DNA of 64,000 bases, taken from positions 62,001 to 126,000 of the forward strand of contig NZ_JAXCHT010000008.1 in assembly GCF_035984655.1 (NCBI RefSeq), in the 5' to 3' direction. Position numbers and translations under genes: made by a program. The notes under the pieces were generated by a model that worked only from the letters and a program-made list of their open reading frames with translations, had not been told where the DNA came from and did no database searches. This DNA is from Actimicrobium sp035984655 (GTDB taxonomy: Bacteria > Pseudomonadota > Gammaproteobacteria > Burkholderiales > Burkholderiaceae_D). Below, piece by piece: positions 7,902-17,746 of this stretch (position 1 is the stretch's first letter; every line of letters starts with the position of its first letter).

Positions 7902-8897
7902 TCAGAACTTGTGACGAATGCCCAGGTTGAAGGCTTTATCGTTCGAACCGCCGCTGATGGCGTTACCAACCGTGTACTTGGCGCCGTTGTCATTGCTGAT
8001 ACGTGCATAAGCCGTATAGAAGTCGGTACGCTTCGACAGCGCGTAGGTGTAACCAACGGCGACCTGGTTGGCGTCCTGGTTCAGCGACGACTTGTCATCA
8101 CGACGGATGTACGACACCAGGAAGGTGTTTTGGCCAAACGGGACAGTTGCGCCGACCAGCACGTTGCTGGTGTCGAGCGTTGCGTCGTCTTTGTCTTTAC
8201 GATAAGCCAGCGACAGTTTGACAACAGCGAAATCATACGAACCGGTCAACTGGGTGTACTTGGTTGCCAGTGTTCCCAGTGCGTTCTGGTCTTTTTCATA
8301 CGACAGGCGGGCCACGATCGGACCTGCTGCGTAACCCAGGCCAGCGCCGATGGTGCGCTTTGCGGAGGTGTTGCCGGCAACTTCGCCGAAACCGTACTGC
8401 AACGTACCCGACATGCCGGTAAAGCTTGGCGTCGTGTAGTTAACCATGTTGTTGTTACGCGAACCGACCGGGTATGTGAACAGGTTGGTCGACGAACCGG
8501 CCAGGCCTGTGCCAAATGGATCAACTTCGTCCAGGGCGATAAATTGTGCCTGGTATTGACGACCCAGCGACAACGAACCGAAACCACCGGCCAGACCAAC
8601 CCATGATTGACGACCGAAAGCCAGATTGCCCTGGTTGAAACCGCCGGTGTCAGCTGCAATACCTGTTTCGAGTTGGAACTGCGCTTTCAAACCGCCGCCC
8701 AGGTCTTCCGTACCCTTGAAGCCCAAACGCGAACCCGACTCGATACCGCTGTCCAGTTTCGTGACGCTGGCGCCCAGATTGCCCGACTCACGCACCAGAC
8801 CGATATCGACGATACCGTATGCGGTAACCGAAGTTTGTGCTGACGCGACGCCAGCGAAGGCGCCAAATACGGCCAAGGCCAAAAGCGATTTTTTCAT
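7902..8897 (-). CDS. Trimeric outer-membrane porin (Burkholderiales Gram-negative porin)
   Basis: 331 residues with a signal peptide MKKSLLALAVFGAFAGVASA and the classic mature start QTSVTAYGIVDIGLVRESG. It has a 16-strand beta-barrel sequence pattern, a loop-3 segment around ALDEVDPFGTGLAGSS, and a C-terminal Phe (FNLGIRHKF) needed for outer-membrane assembly. It is a general diffusion porin for small hydrophilic solutes. AGGAACC lies just upstream of the ATG and a strong terminator follows. It is monocistronic, and codon use suggests high expression. Confidence 0.95.
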   Translation of the reverse strand: MKKSLLALAVFGAFAGVASAQTSVTAYGIVDIGLVRESGNLGASVTKLDSGIESGSRLGFKGTEDLGGGLKAQFQLETGIAADTGGFNQGNLAFGRQSWVGLAGGFGSLSLGRQYQAQFIALDEVDPFGTGLAGSSTNLFTYPVGSRNNNMVNYTTPSFTGMSGTLQYGFGEVAGNTSAKRTIGAGLGYAAGPIVARLSYEKDQNALGTLATKYTQLTGSYDFAVVKLSLAYRKDKDDATLDTSNVLVGATVPFGQNTFLVSYIRRDDKSSLNQDANQVAVGYTYALSKRTDFYTAYARISNDNGAKYTVGNAISGGSNDKAFNLGIRHKF

Positions 8898-9668
8898 GAA
8901 GGGTTCCTAAGGGTTATTAAAAGAAATTGACATCTCGTGGCGCTCCGGCTCGATACCATTTTGTGGCATCACCGACGACCCCGTTTTTAAAAGCTTTACC
9001 GCTGATACATCGCACCATCATCACAAAACAAACAGAACTGTCTGAAACGTATTGCCGAAAGTGCATGCGTAGATTCTACATATTTAATGGAAAAATTACG
9101 CCGTTTTCAGAATGGCAAGCGGGCGACGCAGGGCAATCCGGACGGAATAAAACAAGGCAGGATCGTCAATTCTGAAAAGAAGATTCGGCCAATACGCCAT
9201 CGGCATTGGCCCTCCATGCCGCACCACGCGCCACTCGACGGGCTCCGGCAGCGCGGCAGCGCGGCCGGGAAGATCGCATCAAAAATGACGCTTTTCATAG
9301 GCGGAGGACGCAATTCAATGGCACTGCGAGCAGGCCGCCATGCGGCGCCGAAACGCCAAATTTTCTGCCGTTTGCCGTGTCGACGGCGCGCGCAAAAAAA
9401 ACTTCGAATTCGCGATGAAAAAAAGTTAGCGCCGGGCCTAAAACTGTCTCAGATAAGCAACGTTCTGGCGGGCTTTCTCGGTCGAAAATGCGTTCGGTTG
9501 AATAATTTATCCAAATCAATTGATCATCGAGTGGGAAAAATTCCAAATATCCGGGAATGGCCGCTTTTTCGGATTGCCATTTCCGTCAACGTCGCATCTG
9601 CCTCGGGCCAGCAGCGCCTGCTACGGTAAAATGGTGCGCTTCCGCCAACGAACAACGTCCGCCTATCC
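8898..9668. other. Long AT-richer intergenic region between porin and glnS
   Basis: About 770 bp separates divergent genes. It is richer in A/T than its surroundings (for example 9060-9130 and 9360-9440). It should hold the porin promoter and its long leader on the minus strand. The glnS promoter is near 9627-9632, where TAAAAT is a -10-like hexamer without a convincing -35. Open frames here (for example 9087-9629) have no family features and basic, low-complexity translations. I see no tRNA or clear small-RNA structure. Confidence 0.5.
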
Positions 9669-11417
9669 ATGAGCAAGCCCCACACCGCCAGCGCCCCGGT
9701 CGAACCCGCACCAGCATCGAATTTTTTGCGCAGCATTATTGACGCCGACATTGCCAGTCAGAAGTACGCCAACCGCACCGACACAGCAGGCCAGGCATTA
9801 CCCCAGGTGATCACCCGCTTCCCTCCGGAGCCGAATGGATACTTGCACATTGGACATGCCAAATCGATCTGCCTCAATTTCGGGCTGGCGCGCGATTACC
9901 AGGGCCGCACCCATCTGCGCTTTGACGACACCAATCCAGCCAAGGAAGAGCAGGAATATGTCGACACCATCCTTGATTCGGTGCAGTGGCTGGGATTTAG
10001 CTGGACGCAGGATGGGGTGGCCCATTTGCATTACGCCAGCGATTATTTCGAGCGCCTGTATGCGATGGCCGAATACCTGATTACCGCCGGGCATGCGTAC
10101 GTCGACAGTCAATCGGCCGACGACATGGCGGCCAATCGCGGCAACTTCAACCAGCCCGGCAAGGATTCGCCGTTTCGCAATCGTCCGGCGGCCGAATCGC
10201 TGGCGATGTTTCGGCGCATGAAGGCGGGCGAATTTGCCGACGGCGCGCACATCCTGCGGGCCCGGATCGACATGGCCTCGCCCAACATGAATCTGCGCGA
10301 TCCGGCCATCTACCGGATTCGGCACGCCCATCATCACCGTACCGGCGACGCCTGGTGCATCTATCCGATGTACGACTACACCCACCCGATTTCGGATGCG
10401 CTCGAAAACATCACGCACTCGATCTGCACGCTTGAATTCCAGGATCACCGTCCGTTCTATGACTGGATTCTGGAGCGCATGGCCGAAGGCGGCTTCTTTG
10501 CCAAACCATTGCCGCACCAATATGAATTTGCCCGTCTCAACATGACGTACGTGGTCACCAGCAAGCGCAAGCTGCGCGAACTGGTTGAAGAGCACATCGT
10601 CGATGGTTGGGATGATCCGCGCATGCCCACCCTGGTCGGCATGCGCCGGCGCGGGTTCACGCCGGAGGCGATCCAGCTGTTCTGCGAGCGTACCGGCGTC
10701 ACCAAATCCGACAGCTGGATCGACATCGCCACGCTCGATGGCTGCCTGCGCGAAGACCTCGACCCCAAGGCGCCGCGCGCGACGGCCGTGCTGCGTCCGT
10801 TAAAACTGGTGATCGACAACTTCCCGGCGGACGAAGTGATCGACTGCCATGCACCGGTGCATCCGCAATTCCCCGAGCGCGGCAATCGCACGGTGCCAAT
10901 TTCCGCCACGCTGTGGATCGAACAGGACGACTTCATGGAAGTGCCGAGCAAGGGCTATTTCCGTCTGTTCCCGGGCAACAAGGTGCGCCTGCGCTATGGT
11001 TTCGTGATCGAATGCACCGGCTGCGACAAGGACGCCGACGGCAATGTCATTGCGGTGCATTGCAACTATTTCGCCGACAGCAAATCCGGCACCGAAGGCT
11101 CCGCCAATTACAAGGTCAAGGGCAATATTCACTGGCTCAGCGTGGCCCATGCGCTGGAAGCCGAAGTGCGGCTGTATGACCGCCTGTTCACCGATCCGCA
11201 GCCGGATGCCGGCGGCAAGGATTTCAAGCTGGCCTTGAATCCGAACGCCAAGGAAGTGGTTACCGCGTTTGTCGAACCCGGTCTGGCCACGGCCCGCCCG
11301 GACGACAAGTTCCAGTTCGAGCGGCACGGCTATTTCGTCGCTGACCGGGTCGACGCCAGCGCCACCCGTCTGGTCTTCAACCGCATCACCACGCTCAAGG
11401 ACAGCTGGGCAAAATAA
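9669..11417 (+). CDS. glnS: Glutamine-tRNA ligase
   Basis: 582 residues. It charges tRNA-Gln with glutamine using ATP. The class I synthetase motifs are FPPEPNGYLHIGHAKSI (HIGH, about residues 50-66) and VTSKRKLREL (KMSKS equivalent, about residue 295). The tRNA-recognition segments HHRTGDAWCIYPMYDY and ITHSICTLEFQDHRPFYDW are present. The C-terminal two-barrel anticodon domain contains the KGYFRLFPGNKVRLRY and GSANYKVKGNIHWL stretches. The length is slightly above that of E. coli GlnS. It is followed after 18 bp by a LysE exporter gene, probably in one transcript. Confidence 0.98.
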   Translation: MSKPHTASAPVEPAPASNFLRSIIDADIASQKYANRTDTAGQALPQVITRFPPEPNGYLHIGHAKSICLNFGLARDYQGRTHLRFDDTNPAKEEQEYVDTILDSVQWLGFSWTQDGVAHLHYASDYFERLYAMAEYLITAGHAYVDSQSADDMAANRGNFNQPGKDSPFRNRPAAESLAMFRRMKAGEFADGAHILRARIDMASPNMNLRDPAIYRIRHAHHHRTGDAWCIYPMYDYTHPISDALENITHSICTLEFQDHRPFYDWILERMAEGGFFAKPLPHQYEFARLNMTYVVTSKRKLRELVEEHIVDGWDDPRMPTLVGMRRRGFTPEAIQLFCERTGVTKSDSWIDIATLDGCLREDLDPKAPRATAVLRPLKLVIDNFPADEVIDCHAPVHPQFPERGNRTVPISATLWIEQDDFMEVPSKGYFRLFPGNKVRLRYGFVIECTGCDKDADGNVIAVHCNYFADSKSGTEGSANYKVKGNIHWLSVAHALEAEVRLYDRLFTDPQPDAGGKDFKLALNPNAKEVVTAFVEPGLATARPDDKFQFERHGYFVADRVDASATRLVFNRITTLKDSWAK

Positions 11418-11435
11418 TCCCGGCGCATCACGATC

Positions 11436-12071
11436 ATGACTCTCACCACCTGGATTACCTTCGTCGTCGCGGCCTGCATCATCGCCATTTCCCCCGGCTC
11501 GGGCGCAGTGCTCTCGATGTCGCATGGCCTGGCGTGGGGTGTCAGAAAAACCAGCGCGACCATCGCCGGCCTGCAGATCGGCCTGCTTCTGGTGCTGGCA
11601 ATCGCCGGCGCCGGGGTCGGTTCACTGCTGCTGGCATCCGAAGTCGCATTCAATGTCGTCAAGGTCATCGGCGCGATGTATCTGATCTGGCTCGGCGTGA
11701 GCCAATGGCGCGCCAAAGTGATCGTGACAGACACCCAGACCGTGACCCGTTCGGCCGCTCCACACTGGCGCCGCCGCATGCTGACCGGGTTCCTGACCAA
11801 CGCCACCAATCCGAAAGGGATCATCTTCATGGTCGCGGTGCTGCCGCAATTCATCTCGCGCGATGCGGCGCTGCTGCCGCAGTTGCTGATTTTGGCGGCG
11901 ACGATGTGTATCATCGATCTCGTGGTGATGCACAGCTACGCCCTGGCTGCGTCGTCCATGCAGCGCTACTTTCATGACGCCCGCGCCATGCGCAGGCAAA
12001 ACCGGTTTTTTGGCGGCGTGCTGATGGCGGTGGGCACGGCGTTGTTTTTCGTAAAACGGACCACGGGCTGA
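11436..12071 (+). CDS. LysE/RhtB family amino-acid exporter
   Basis: 211 residues with about six membrane helices. The family signature ISPGSGAVLSMSHGLAWGVR follows the first helix (residues about 20-40), with a VVKVIGAMYLIWLGV helix and the FLTNATNPKGIIFMVAVLPQF motif. This superfamily exports amino acids such as homoserine, threonine, lysine or their derivatives; the substrate is not predictable. It lies 18 bp after glnS in the same direction. Confidence 0.92.
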   Translation: MTLTTWITFVVAACIIAISPGSGAVLSMSHGLAWGVRKTSATIAGLQIGLLLVLAIAGAGVGSLLLASEVAFNVVKVIGAMYLIWLGVSQWRAKVIVTDTQTVTRSAAPHWRRRMLTGFLTNATNPKGIIFMVAVLPQFISRDAALLPQLLILAATMCIIDLVVMHSYALAASSMQRYFHDARAMRRQNRFFGGVLMAVGTALFFVKRTTG

Positions 12072-12133
12072 ACCGCAATAGCGACAGACAATCCCTAAAA
12101 ATACCAATGATCGGCAGTCGATCCGACGCCTGA

Positions 12134-12159
12134 TGCTATTATTTTTTCGCAGTCGACTG
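12134..12159 (+). promoter_or_regulatory. Candidate extended -10 promoter and palindrome before the diguanylate cyclase gene
   Basis: TGCTATTAT at 12134-12142 matches an extended -10 (TGnTATAAT with one mismatch). No good -35 is seen. A perfect 10-bp palindrome, CAGTCGACTG (12150-12159), would sit at the transcription start and could be an operator. Confidence 0.4.
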
Positions 12160-12205
12160 GCACCCGGGAGCACGGTTGCAGTCATGATTTCGTGAAGGCG
12201 TCCAG

Positions 12206-14137
12206 GTGATGGTCAATCCCACTCCCACTTCTGCACCGATCGAACTGCCCTCGCGGCTGGCTTTTCTGCAGGGCAGCCTCACCCCAATTCTTGCCTGGCC
12301 TGCGCTGTGCCTGTTGCTGGCGGCGCTGGTCTGGGCGCTGACGCTGTCAATCGTTCGCGCCGACCGCGCCTTCCTCGATGCCAACGCGCGCAAGAACGCC
12401 TCCTATATTGCGACCGGCTATGCACAACATCTGACCCGCCTGATCGATCAGGCCGACCAGATTGCGCTGCATGTGCGCTTTGACCGGGAGCAGCTCAATA
12501 CCGGCTTGCGCCTCGATGTACTGCGCCGCAACGGCCTGTTCCCGGACACTGGGCTGCTGCAGGTCAGCGTCATCGACCGCAACGGCACGCCGGTGACCAG
12601 CACCCTGCCGCTGGATCACCCCGCTAACGTGGCCGATGCGGCGTATTTTCAGGCCCAACGCGATAGCGTGGCCGACCGGCTGTTCATCGGCAAACCGGTT
12701 GCGGGCGGCTTGATCGACCGGCCATCCATCGCACTGTCGCGACGTTTGCAGGACCGCGACGGCAACTTCGACGGCGCCGTGGTGGTGTCGGTCGAGCCAG
12801 GCTATTTCAGTGCGTTTTTCGACCGCTCCAGCCTGGGTCAGGCCGACCTGCTGGCAGTGCTCGGCAAGGACGGCACGGTGCAGGGTTCGCGCATCGGCAA
12901 CACGGCGTATCCGACCACCAGTCCGGCGCTGCGCAAGGTGCCGTCGATGAATCCGCCGCAGCGCGGCGTGACCCGCATCGCCGACCCCGATACCTTTGCC
13001 GATGGCGAACCGCGCTACCTGGCCTGGCAAGCCCTGGGCGCGTATCCGTTCGTGACGCTGGTGGGCCTGTCCGAACAGCAACTGCTGGCGCCGTATGTCG
13101 ATATCTGGAACACCTACCGGCGCGGCGCCATCGGCGCCAGCGTGTTCCTGTTGCTGCTGTCGGTGGTCGGTGCCAGCCTGTCGATCCGGCTGGCGTGGCG
13201 CAAGCATCAGGCCGAGCAGGTCAAGCGCACCTACCGCATCGCTACCGAAGGCGGCAACGAGGGCTTCTACATGGTGCGCGCATTGTTCGACAGCGAGCAG
13301 CACATCACCGATTTCCTGATCGAGGACTGCAACGAGCGTGGCGCGCTGCTGATCGGCGCGCGCCGCGACGCGCTGCTCGGCACGCGCTTCAGCGATCACT
13401 ACAGCGGCATCCAGAAAGAGGTCGTGCTCAATACCTTTCGCAATGCCATGCATGCCGGTTTCTTCGAAGATGAATTCAAGGTCACCGATGACAGTCCGTT
13501 GCACGGCAACTGGCTGTATCGCCGCCTGGTGCGCTCCGGCACCGGCCTGGCCATGACGCTGCGCGACATCACGGCCGCCAAGAAGCATCACAACGAACTG
13601 GCCCGCGTGGCCAACGAGGACGCCCTCACGTCACTGCCAAGCCGGCACTGGCTGACCACCTTTCTGCCCGAGGCGCTGGTGCGCGCGGCAAACGCCGGCA
13701 CCATGCTGGCGTTGCTGTTTGTTGATCTGGACGGCTTCAAGGGCGTCAACGATACGCTTGGTCATGCCGCCGGCGACGAGCTGTTAAAGCAGGCTGCGAT
13801 GCGACTGAAATCGGTGCTGCGCCCGACCGACAACGTGGTGCGACTGGGCGGCGATGAATTCACCGTGATCCTGGAGCCGATCATGGTCGAAGCCGATGCA
13901 ACCCGCGTGGCGGTGCGCATTGTCGAGGCGTTCAGTACACCGTTCGAATTGTCACAGGGCGTCAAGTCAGTCGGCGCCTCGGTCGGCATCGGCATGTACC
14001 CGCGCGACGGCCGTGAACAGGAGGCGTTGCTCAGGAATGCCGACACGGCCATGTACCGCGCCAAATCGGAGGGCAAGAATCAATACCGCCTGTACGAGCC
14101 CGACGACGAAGCCGAATCATCGCACCACAAAGTGTGA
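12206..14137 (+). CDS. Membrane diguanylate cyclase with extracytoplasmic sensor, PAS-like and GGDEF domains
   Basis: 643 residues. It starts at the GTG at 12206 or the ATG at 12209. One helix near residues 28-52 is followed by a periplasmic dCACHE-type sensor (about residues 60-300, with a LQVSVIDRNGTPVTSTLPLD strand and an AAYFQAQRDS segment). A second helix lies near residues 310-330, then a PAS-like domain (about 345-460) and a GGDEF domain. The active site reads VRLGGDEFTVIL, so catalysis (2 GTP to c-di-GMP) is likely. No EAL domain is present. It is a plausible c-di-GMP source for the Lap adhesin system in this window, which is inference. The 3' end overlaps the convergent M23 peptidase gene by 21 bp. 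Confidence 0.92.
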   Translation: MMVNPTPTSAPIELPSRLAFLQGSLTPILAWPALCLLLAALVWALTLSIVRADRAFLDANARKNASYIATGYAQHLTRLIDQADQIALHVRFDREQLNTGLRLDVLRRNGLFPDTGLLQVSVIDRNGTPVTSTLPLDHPANVADAAYFQAQRDSVADRLFIGKPVAGGLIDRPSIALSRRLQDRDGNFDGAVVVSVEPGYFSAFFDRSSLGQADLLAVLGKDGTVQGSRIGNTAYPTTSPALRKVPSMNPPQRGVTRIADPDTFADGEPRYLAWQALGAYPFVTLVGLSEQQLLAPYVDIWNTYRRGAIGASVFLLLLSVVGASLSIRLAWRKHQAEQVKRTYRIATEGGNEGFYMVRALFDSEQHITDFLIEDCNERGALLIGARRDALLGTRFSDHYSGIQKEVVLNTFRNAMHAGFFEDEFKVTDDSPLHGNWLYRRLVRSGTGLAMTLRDITAAKKHHNELARVANEDALTSLPSRHWLTTFLPEALVRAANAGTMLALLFVDLDGFKGVNDTLGHAAGDELLKQAAMRLKSVLRPTDNVVRLGGDEFTVILEPIMVEADATRVAVRIVEAFSTPFELSQGVKSVGASVGIGMYPRDGREQEALLRNADTAMYRAKSEGKNQYRLYEPDDEAESSHHKV

Positions 14138-15433
14138 CCGGAACGACGCAGACAACTGTTTTTCGTACCACTGCACCAGATGGTCGAAACGCTCGGTCTG
14201 ACTGGCTGGCATCGCCACCGCAGTACCCTTGAGGCGCGCCGGATCGAACGGCTGGCCCAGCTTGCGCAGCTCGTAATGCAGGTGCGGTCCGGTCGCCAGA
14301 CCGGTCATCCCGACAGCGCCGAGAATGTCACCCTGGCGCACCGCCATGCCCGCCTTCAATCCTTTGCTGAACGATTGCAAATGCCCGTAGTACGTCGACA
14401 TGCCATCGCCATGCCGCACCAGCACCAGATTGCCGTAGCCGCCGCGCACACCGGCGAACTCGACCACGCCGTCGGCCGTAATGCGCACCGGCGTGCCGGC
14501 TGGCGCACCATAGTCGATACCGGTATGGGCCCGCCACAAATGCAGGATCGGATGAAAGCGCGCCACCGAGAACGCCGAGGTGGTGCGGGAAAACAGGATG
14601 GGCGATTGCAGGAAGGTGCGATTCACCGCGCGGCCGTCGGCGGCGAAGTAATGCGAGGGTCCGCCGCTGGCATCGTCGAACAGATACGCCGTGCGCGTAT
14701 GCCCCGGGGTCACCAGCCGCGCGGCGAGAATCCGTCCGGGGCGGCCGATCTGCCCGTCATTCATCGTCATTTCGAACAGCACCGTGCCCTTGTAACCCTG
14801 CGTCAGATCGCGATGGAAATCCAGCTCGCCGGAAAAAATCTCGACCATTTGATCGACGATCGCCTCCGGCAAGCCCATCGAATCGGCGGCCAGATAGAAC
14901 TCGCCGCCGCTGGCCATGGCGGCCGGCTGCTGTTCGCCATCGCGGGTGGCTTCGCGAATGCGCAGCTCGCCCTCGACATAGCGCGCCATGAGCATCTGGC
15001 GTGCCGACAGCGAATAGAACACGGCATAGGGCGTGCGCGAATTACTCCATTCAACCCAGACCTTGCTGCCACGCACCGGCCGCAACGGCCAATCGTGCGC
15101 CTCGGTGTGCGCCAGGATTTCGGTCCACGCATCGTCGGGCACATGCAGTCGCGCCAGCACCGTTTGCCAGCTATCGTTCTGCCCGACCGTCAGCGGTCCG
15201 CTGCGTTCGCGCGGCGGCGCTGCTTTCGGCGACGGCGTTTCGAAGCGAAAATCCTGTGGCGCAATAGTTGCCGCCTCCCCACGCGCATCGCCCACGGTCA
15301 CGCCGAAGGACACCACCTCGAGCACCGGCTCTGCACCGGCTGCCGCAGCGCTCCCCGTCAGCAGCAGCGCGCTCACCAATACTTCCAGAAGAAAAAAAAC
15401 CAGATAGTTCAAACGGCCATCCCGTGATTGCAA
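14117..15433 (-). CDS. M23 family metallo-endopeptidase
   Basis: 438 residues. A hydrophobic N-terminal segment (about residues 10-34) acts as signal or anchor. A middle region resembles the OapA/LysM-like N-terminal part of murein endopeptidases (SWQTVLARLHVPDDAWTEIL). The LytM/M23 domain carries zinc ligands in RAHTGIDYGAPAGTPV (His and Asp, about residue 303) and GPHLHYELRK (HxH, about residue 381). It probably cleaves peptidoglycan cross-links in the periplasm. It is divergent from lapB with a 132-bp spacer. Confidence 0.92.
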   Translation of the reverse strand: MQSRDGRLNYLVFFLLEVLVSALLLTGSAAAAGAEPVLEVVSFGVTVGDARGEAATIAPQDFRFETPSPKAAPPRERSGPLTVGQNDSWQTVLARLHVPDDAWTEILAHTEAHDWPLRPVRGSKVWVEWSNSRTPYAVFYSLSARQMLMARYVEGELRIREATRDGEQQPAAMASGGEFYLAADSMGLPEAIVDQMVEIFSGELDFHRDLTQGYKGTVLFEMTMNDGQIGRPGRILAARLVTPGHTRTAYLFDDASGGPSHYFAADGRAVNRTFLQSPILFSRTTSAFSVARFHPILHLWRAHTGIDYGAPAGTPVRITADGVVEFAGVRGGYGNLVLVRHGDGMSTYYGHLQSFSKGLKAGMAVRQGDILGAVGMTGLATGPHLHYELRKLGQPFDPARLKGTAVAMPASQTERFDHLVQWYEKQLSASFRSHFVVR

Positions 15434-15565
15434 ACAAGGCCCTCATGCTATCCCGAACGCTGCCGTTACCGTCAAATGCTGCGCGCGGAATGCCGATCAA
15501 AGGCGCCCCGCGGCCGGTTTTAGGTTTACACTCGCGCCCAACCATGTCGATCAGAAAGACCCGCA

Positions 15566-17746
15566 ATGCCCGCCTCCGAACGTCCTGTTGACTCTCCCGA
15601 CGCGTGGACGCTGCCGCGCGATGCGATGCATGCGGACGATCCGCTGGCCCAATGCCTGATCACCCTGACACGCCTGCGCAATGAGCCGCATTCGTTGCAG
15701 GCCCTGACGGCCGGGCTGCCCCTCGAAGACGGCCGCCTGACGCCGGAACTGTTCATTCGCGCCGCCGCGCGCGCCAACCTGTCGGCGCGCATCGTCAAGC
15801 GGCCGCTGGCGCGCATCAGCCAATTGACGCTGCCGGCCGTGCTGCTGCTGCAGGACGCCCAGGCCTGCATCCTGACGCACCGCAACAGCGACGGTACGCT
15901 GCGCATCATCCAGCCGGAATCGGGCGACGGCGAACTCGACATGACGCTCGCTGCGCTGCAGGAGTGCTACAGCGGCTACGCGTTGTTCGTGCGTCCGGTG
16001 TTCCGCTTTGACGGCCGCGCCGACAGCATCGAGAGTCGCGTCAGCGGCCACTGGTTCTGGAGCACCCTGCGGCAAAGCTGGCCGATCTATGCCGAAGTCC
16101 TGATTGCCTCTTTTTTGATCAATGTGTTTGCACTGGTGATGCCGCTGTTCACGATGAACGTGTACGACCGGGTGGTGCCGAACCAGACCTTCGAGACGCT
16201 GTGGGTGCTGTCGCTGGGGGTGGCGGTGGTGTTCATCTTCGACTTCGCCATGCGCAGCCTGCGCGGCTACTTTCTCGACGTCGCCGGCAAGAAGATCGAC
16301 CTGACCCTGTCCGCGGCGATCTACGAAAAAATCCTGGCGATCCGGCTGGCGTCGCGGCCCAAATCGGTCGGCGGCTTTGCCAACACCCTGACCGAGTTCG
16401 AATCGTTCCGTGAATTCCTGACCTCGGCCACCATCACCACCGTCATCGACATGCCGTTTACCGTGCTGTACTTGCTGATCATCTGGTGGGTCGGTGGCTG
16501 GCTGGTGCTGGTGCCGCTGGTGGCGATTCCGCTGATCCTGATTCCCAGCATTCTGCTGCAGGGGCCGCTGGCGCGCGTGATCAACCAGACCTTCCGGGTT
16601 GGCGCGCAACGCCAGGCCACGCTGATCGAAACCCTGTCCGGACTCGACACGATCAAGGCGATCTCGGCCGAAGGTCCGGCGCAGCGCCGCTGGGAGCAAC
16701 TGATCGGGCAGATCGGCAAGCTCAGCCTGCGCGCGCGCCTGCTCTCGGCGGCCAGCATCAATGCCGGCGTGCTGGTGCAGCAACTGGCCAATGTGGCGCT
16801 GATCATCGTCGGCGTCTACCTGATCGCCGACAAGGCGCTGTCGATGGGTGCGCTGATCGCCTGCACCATGCTGGCCGGTCGCACGCTGGCGCCGCTGTCG
16901 CAGGTGGCGGCGCTGGCGACGCGCTTCCACCACGCGCGCTCGGCCCTGATGGGACTCGACCGCATCATGAACCTGCCGGTCGAACACCCGCCCGGAAAGA
17001 GCTTTGTGCACCGACCCGACTTTCAGGGTGGCGTGGAATTCCAGAACGTCAGTTTTGCGTACCCCGAATCGCCCGTCGAGGCGCTCAGCAAAGCCTCCTT
17101 CAAGATCGCGCCGGGCGAACGGGTTGGCATCATCGGGCGCATCGGCTCCGGCAAATCGACCATTGAAAAGCTGATCCTCGGCCTGTACCAACCCGGTGAA
17201 GGGTCGATCTGGATCGACGGCATCGACCAGCAGCAACTCGACCCGGTCGACCTGCGCCGCAATATCGCCTATGTGCCGCAGGACCCGGTGCTGTTCTTTG
17301 GCAGCGTCAAGGACAACATCGTGATGGGCGCGCCCTATGTGGACGACGCGGCCATGCTGCGCGCCGCCGACATTGCCGGCGTCACCGATTTCGTCAACCG
17401 CCACCCGCAGGGATTCGATCGTGCCGTGGGTGAACGCGGCGATGGCCTGTCCGGCGGCCAACGACAATCGGTCGCAATTGCGCGCGCGCTTTTGCTGGAC
17501 CCGAACGTGCTGGTACTGGACGAGCCCACCAACTCGCTCGACAACCGCTCGGAAGACAATTTCAAGACACGGCTGCTGCCGCAACTGGCCAACAAGACGC
17601 TGATCCTGATTACCCATCGCGCCTCGATGCTGACGCTGGTCAATCGCCTGCTGGTGGTCGAAGGCGGCCGCATCATCGCCGACGGCCCGAAGGAACAAGT
17701 ACTCGAAGCCCTGTCCGGAGGAAAGCTGCATGCTGCAAAAGTTTAA
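15566..17746 (+). CDS. lapB: Type I secretion ABC transporter (LapB-like)
   Basis: 726 residues. The N-terminus (about 20-145) is a C39-peptidase-like domain beginning DDPLAQCLITLTRLRN, of the kind that recognises substrates in LapB/HlyB transporters and is usually not proteolytic. The six-helix membrane domain spans about residues 155-440. The ATPase domain has Walker A GRIGSGKST (about residue 524), signature LSGGQRQS and Walker B VLVLDEPTNSLD. It would energise export of the retention-module adhesin encoded at 60-63.6 kb. The stop overlaps lapC by 17 bp. The start ATG has AGAAAG upstream. Confidence 0.92.
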   Translation: MPASERPVDSPDAWTLPRDAMHADDPLAQCLITLTRLRNEPHSLQALTAGLPLEDGRLTPELFIRAAARANLSARIVKRPLARISQLTLPAVLLLQDAQACILTHRNSDGTLRIIQPESGDGELDMTLAALQECYSGYALFVRPVFRFDGRADSIESRVSGHWFWSTLRQSWPIYAEVLIASFLINVFALVMPLFTMNVYDRVVPNQTFETLWVLSLGVAVVFIFDFAMRSLRGYFLDVAGKKIDLTLSAAIYEKILAIRLASRPKSVGGFANTLTEFESFREFLTSATITTVIDMPFTVLYLLIIWWVGGWLVLVPLVAIPLILIPSILLQGPLARVINQTFRVGAQRQATLIETLSGLDTIKAISAEGPAQRRWEQLIGQIGKLSLRARLLSAASINAGVLVQQLANVALIIVGVYLIADKALSMGALIACTMLAGRTLAPLSQVAALATRFHHARSALMGLDRIMNLPVEHPPGKSFVHRPDFQGGVEFQNVSFAYPESPVEALSKASFKIAPGERVGIIGRIGSGKSTIEKLILGLYQPGEGSIWIDGIDQQQLDPVDLRRNIAYVPQDPVLFFGSVKDNIVMGAPYVDDAAMLRAADIAGVTDFVNRHPQGFDRAVGERGDGLSGGQRQSVAIARALLLDPNVLVLDEPTNSLDNRSEDNFKTRLLPQLANKTLILITHRASMLTLVNRLLVVEGGRIIADGPKEQVLEALSGGKLHAAKV

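Noticed and set aside
9087..9629. 180-codon open frame in the porin-glnS gap
   Set aside because: Basic, low-complexity translation without family similarity, no ribosome site, and AT-rich intergenic composition.
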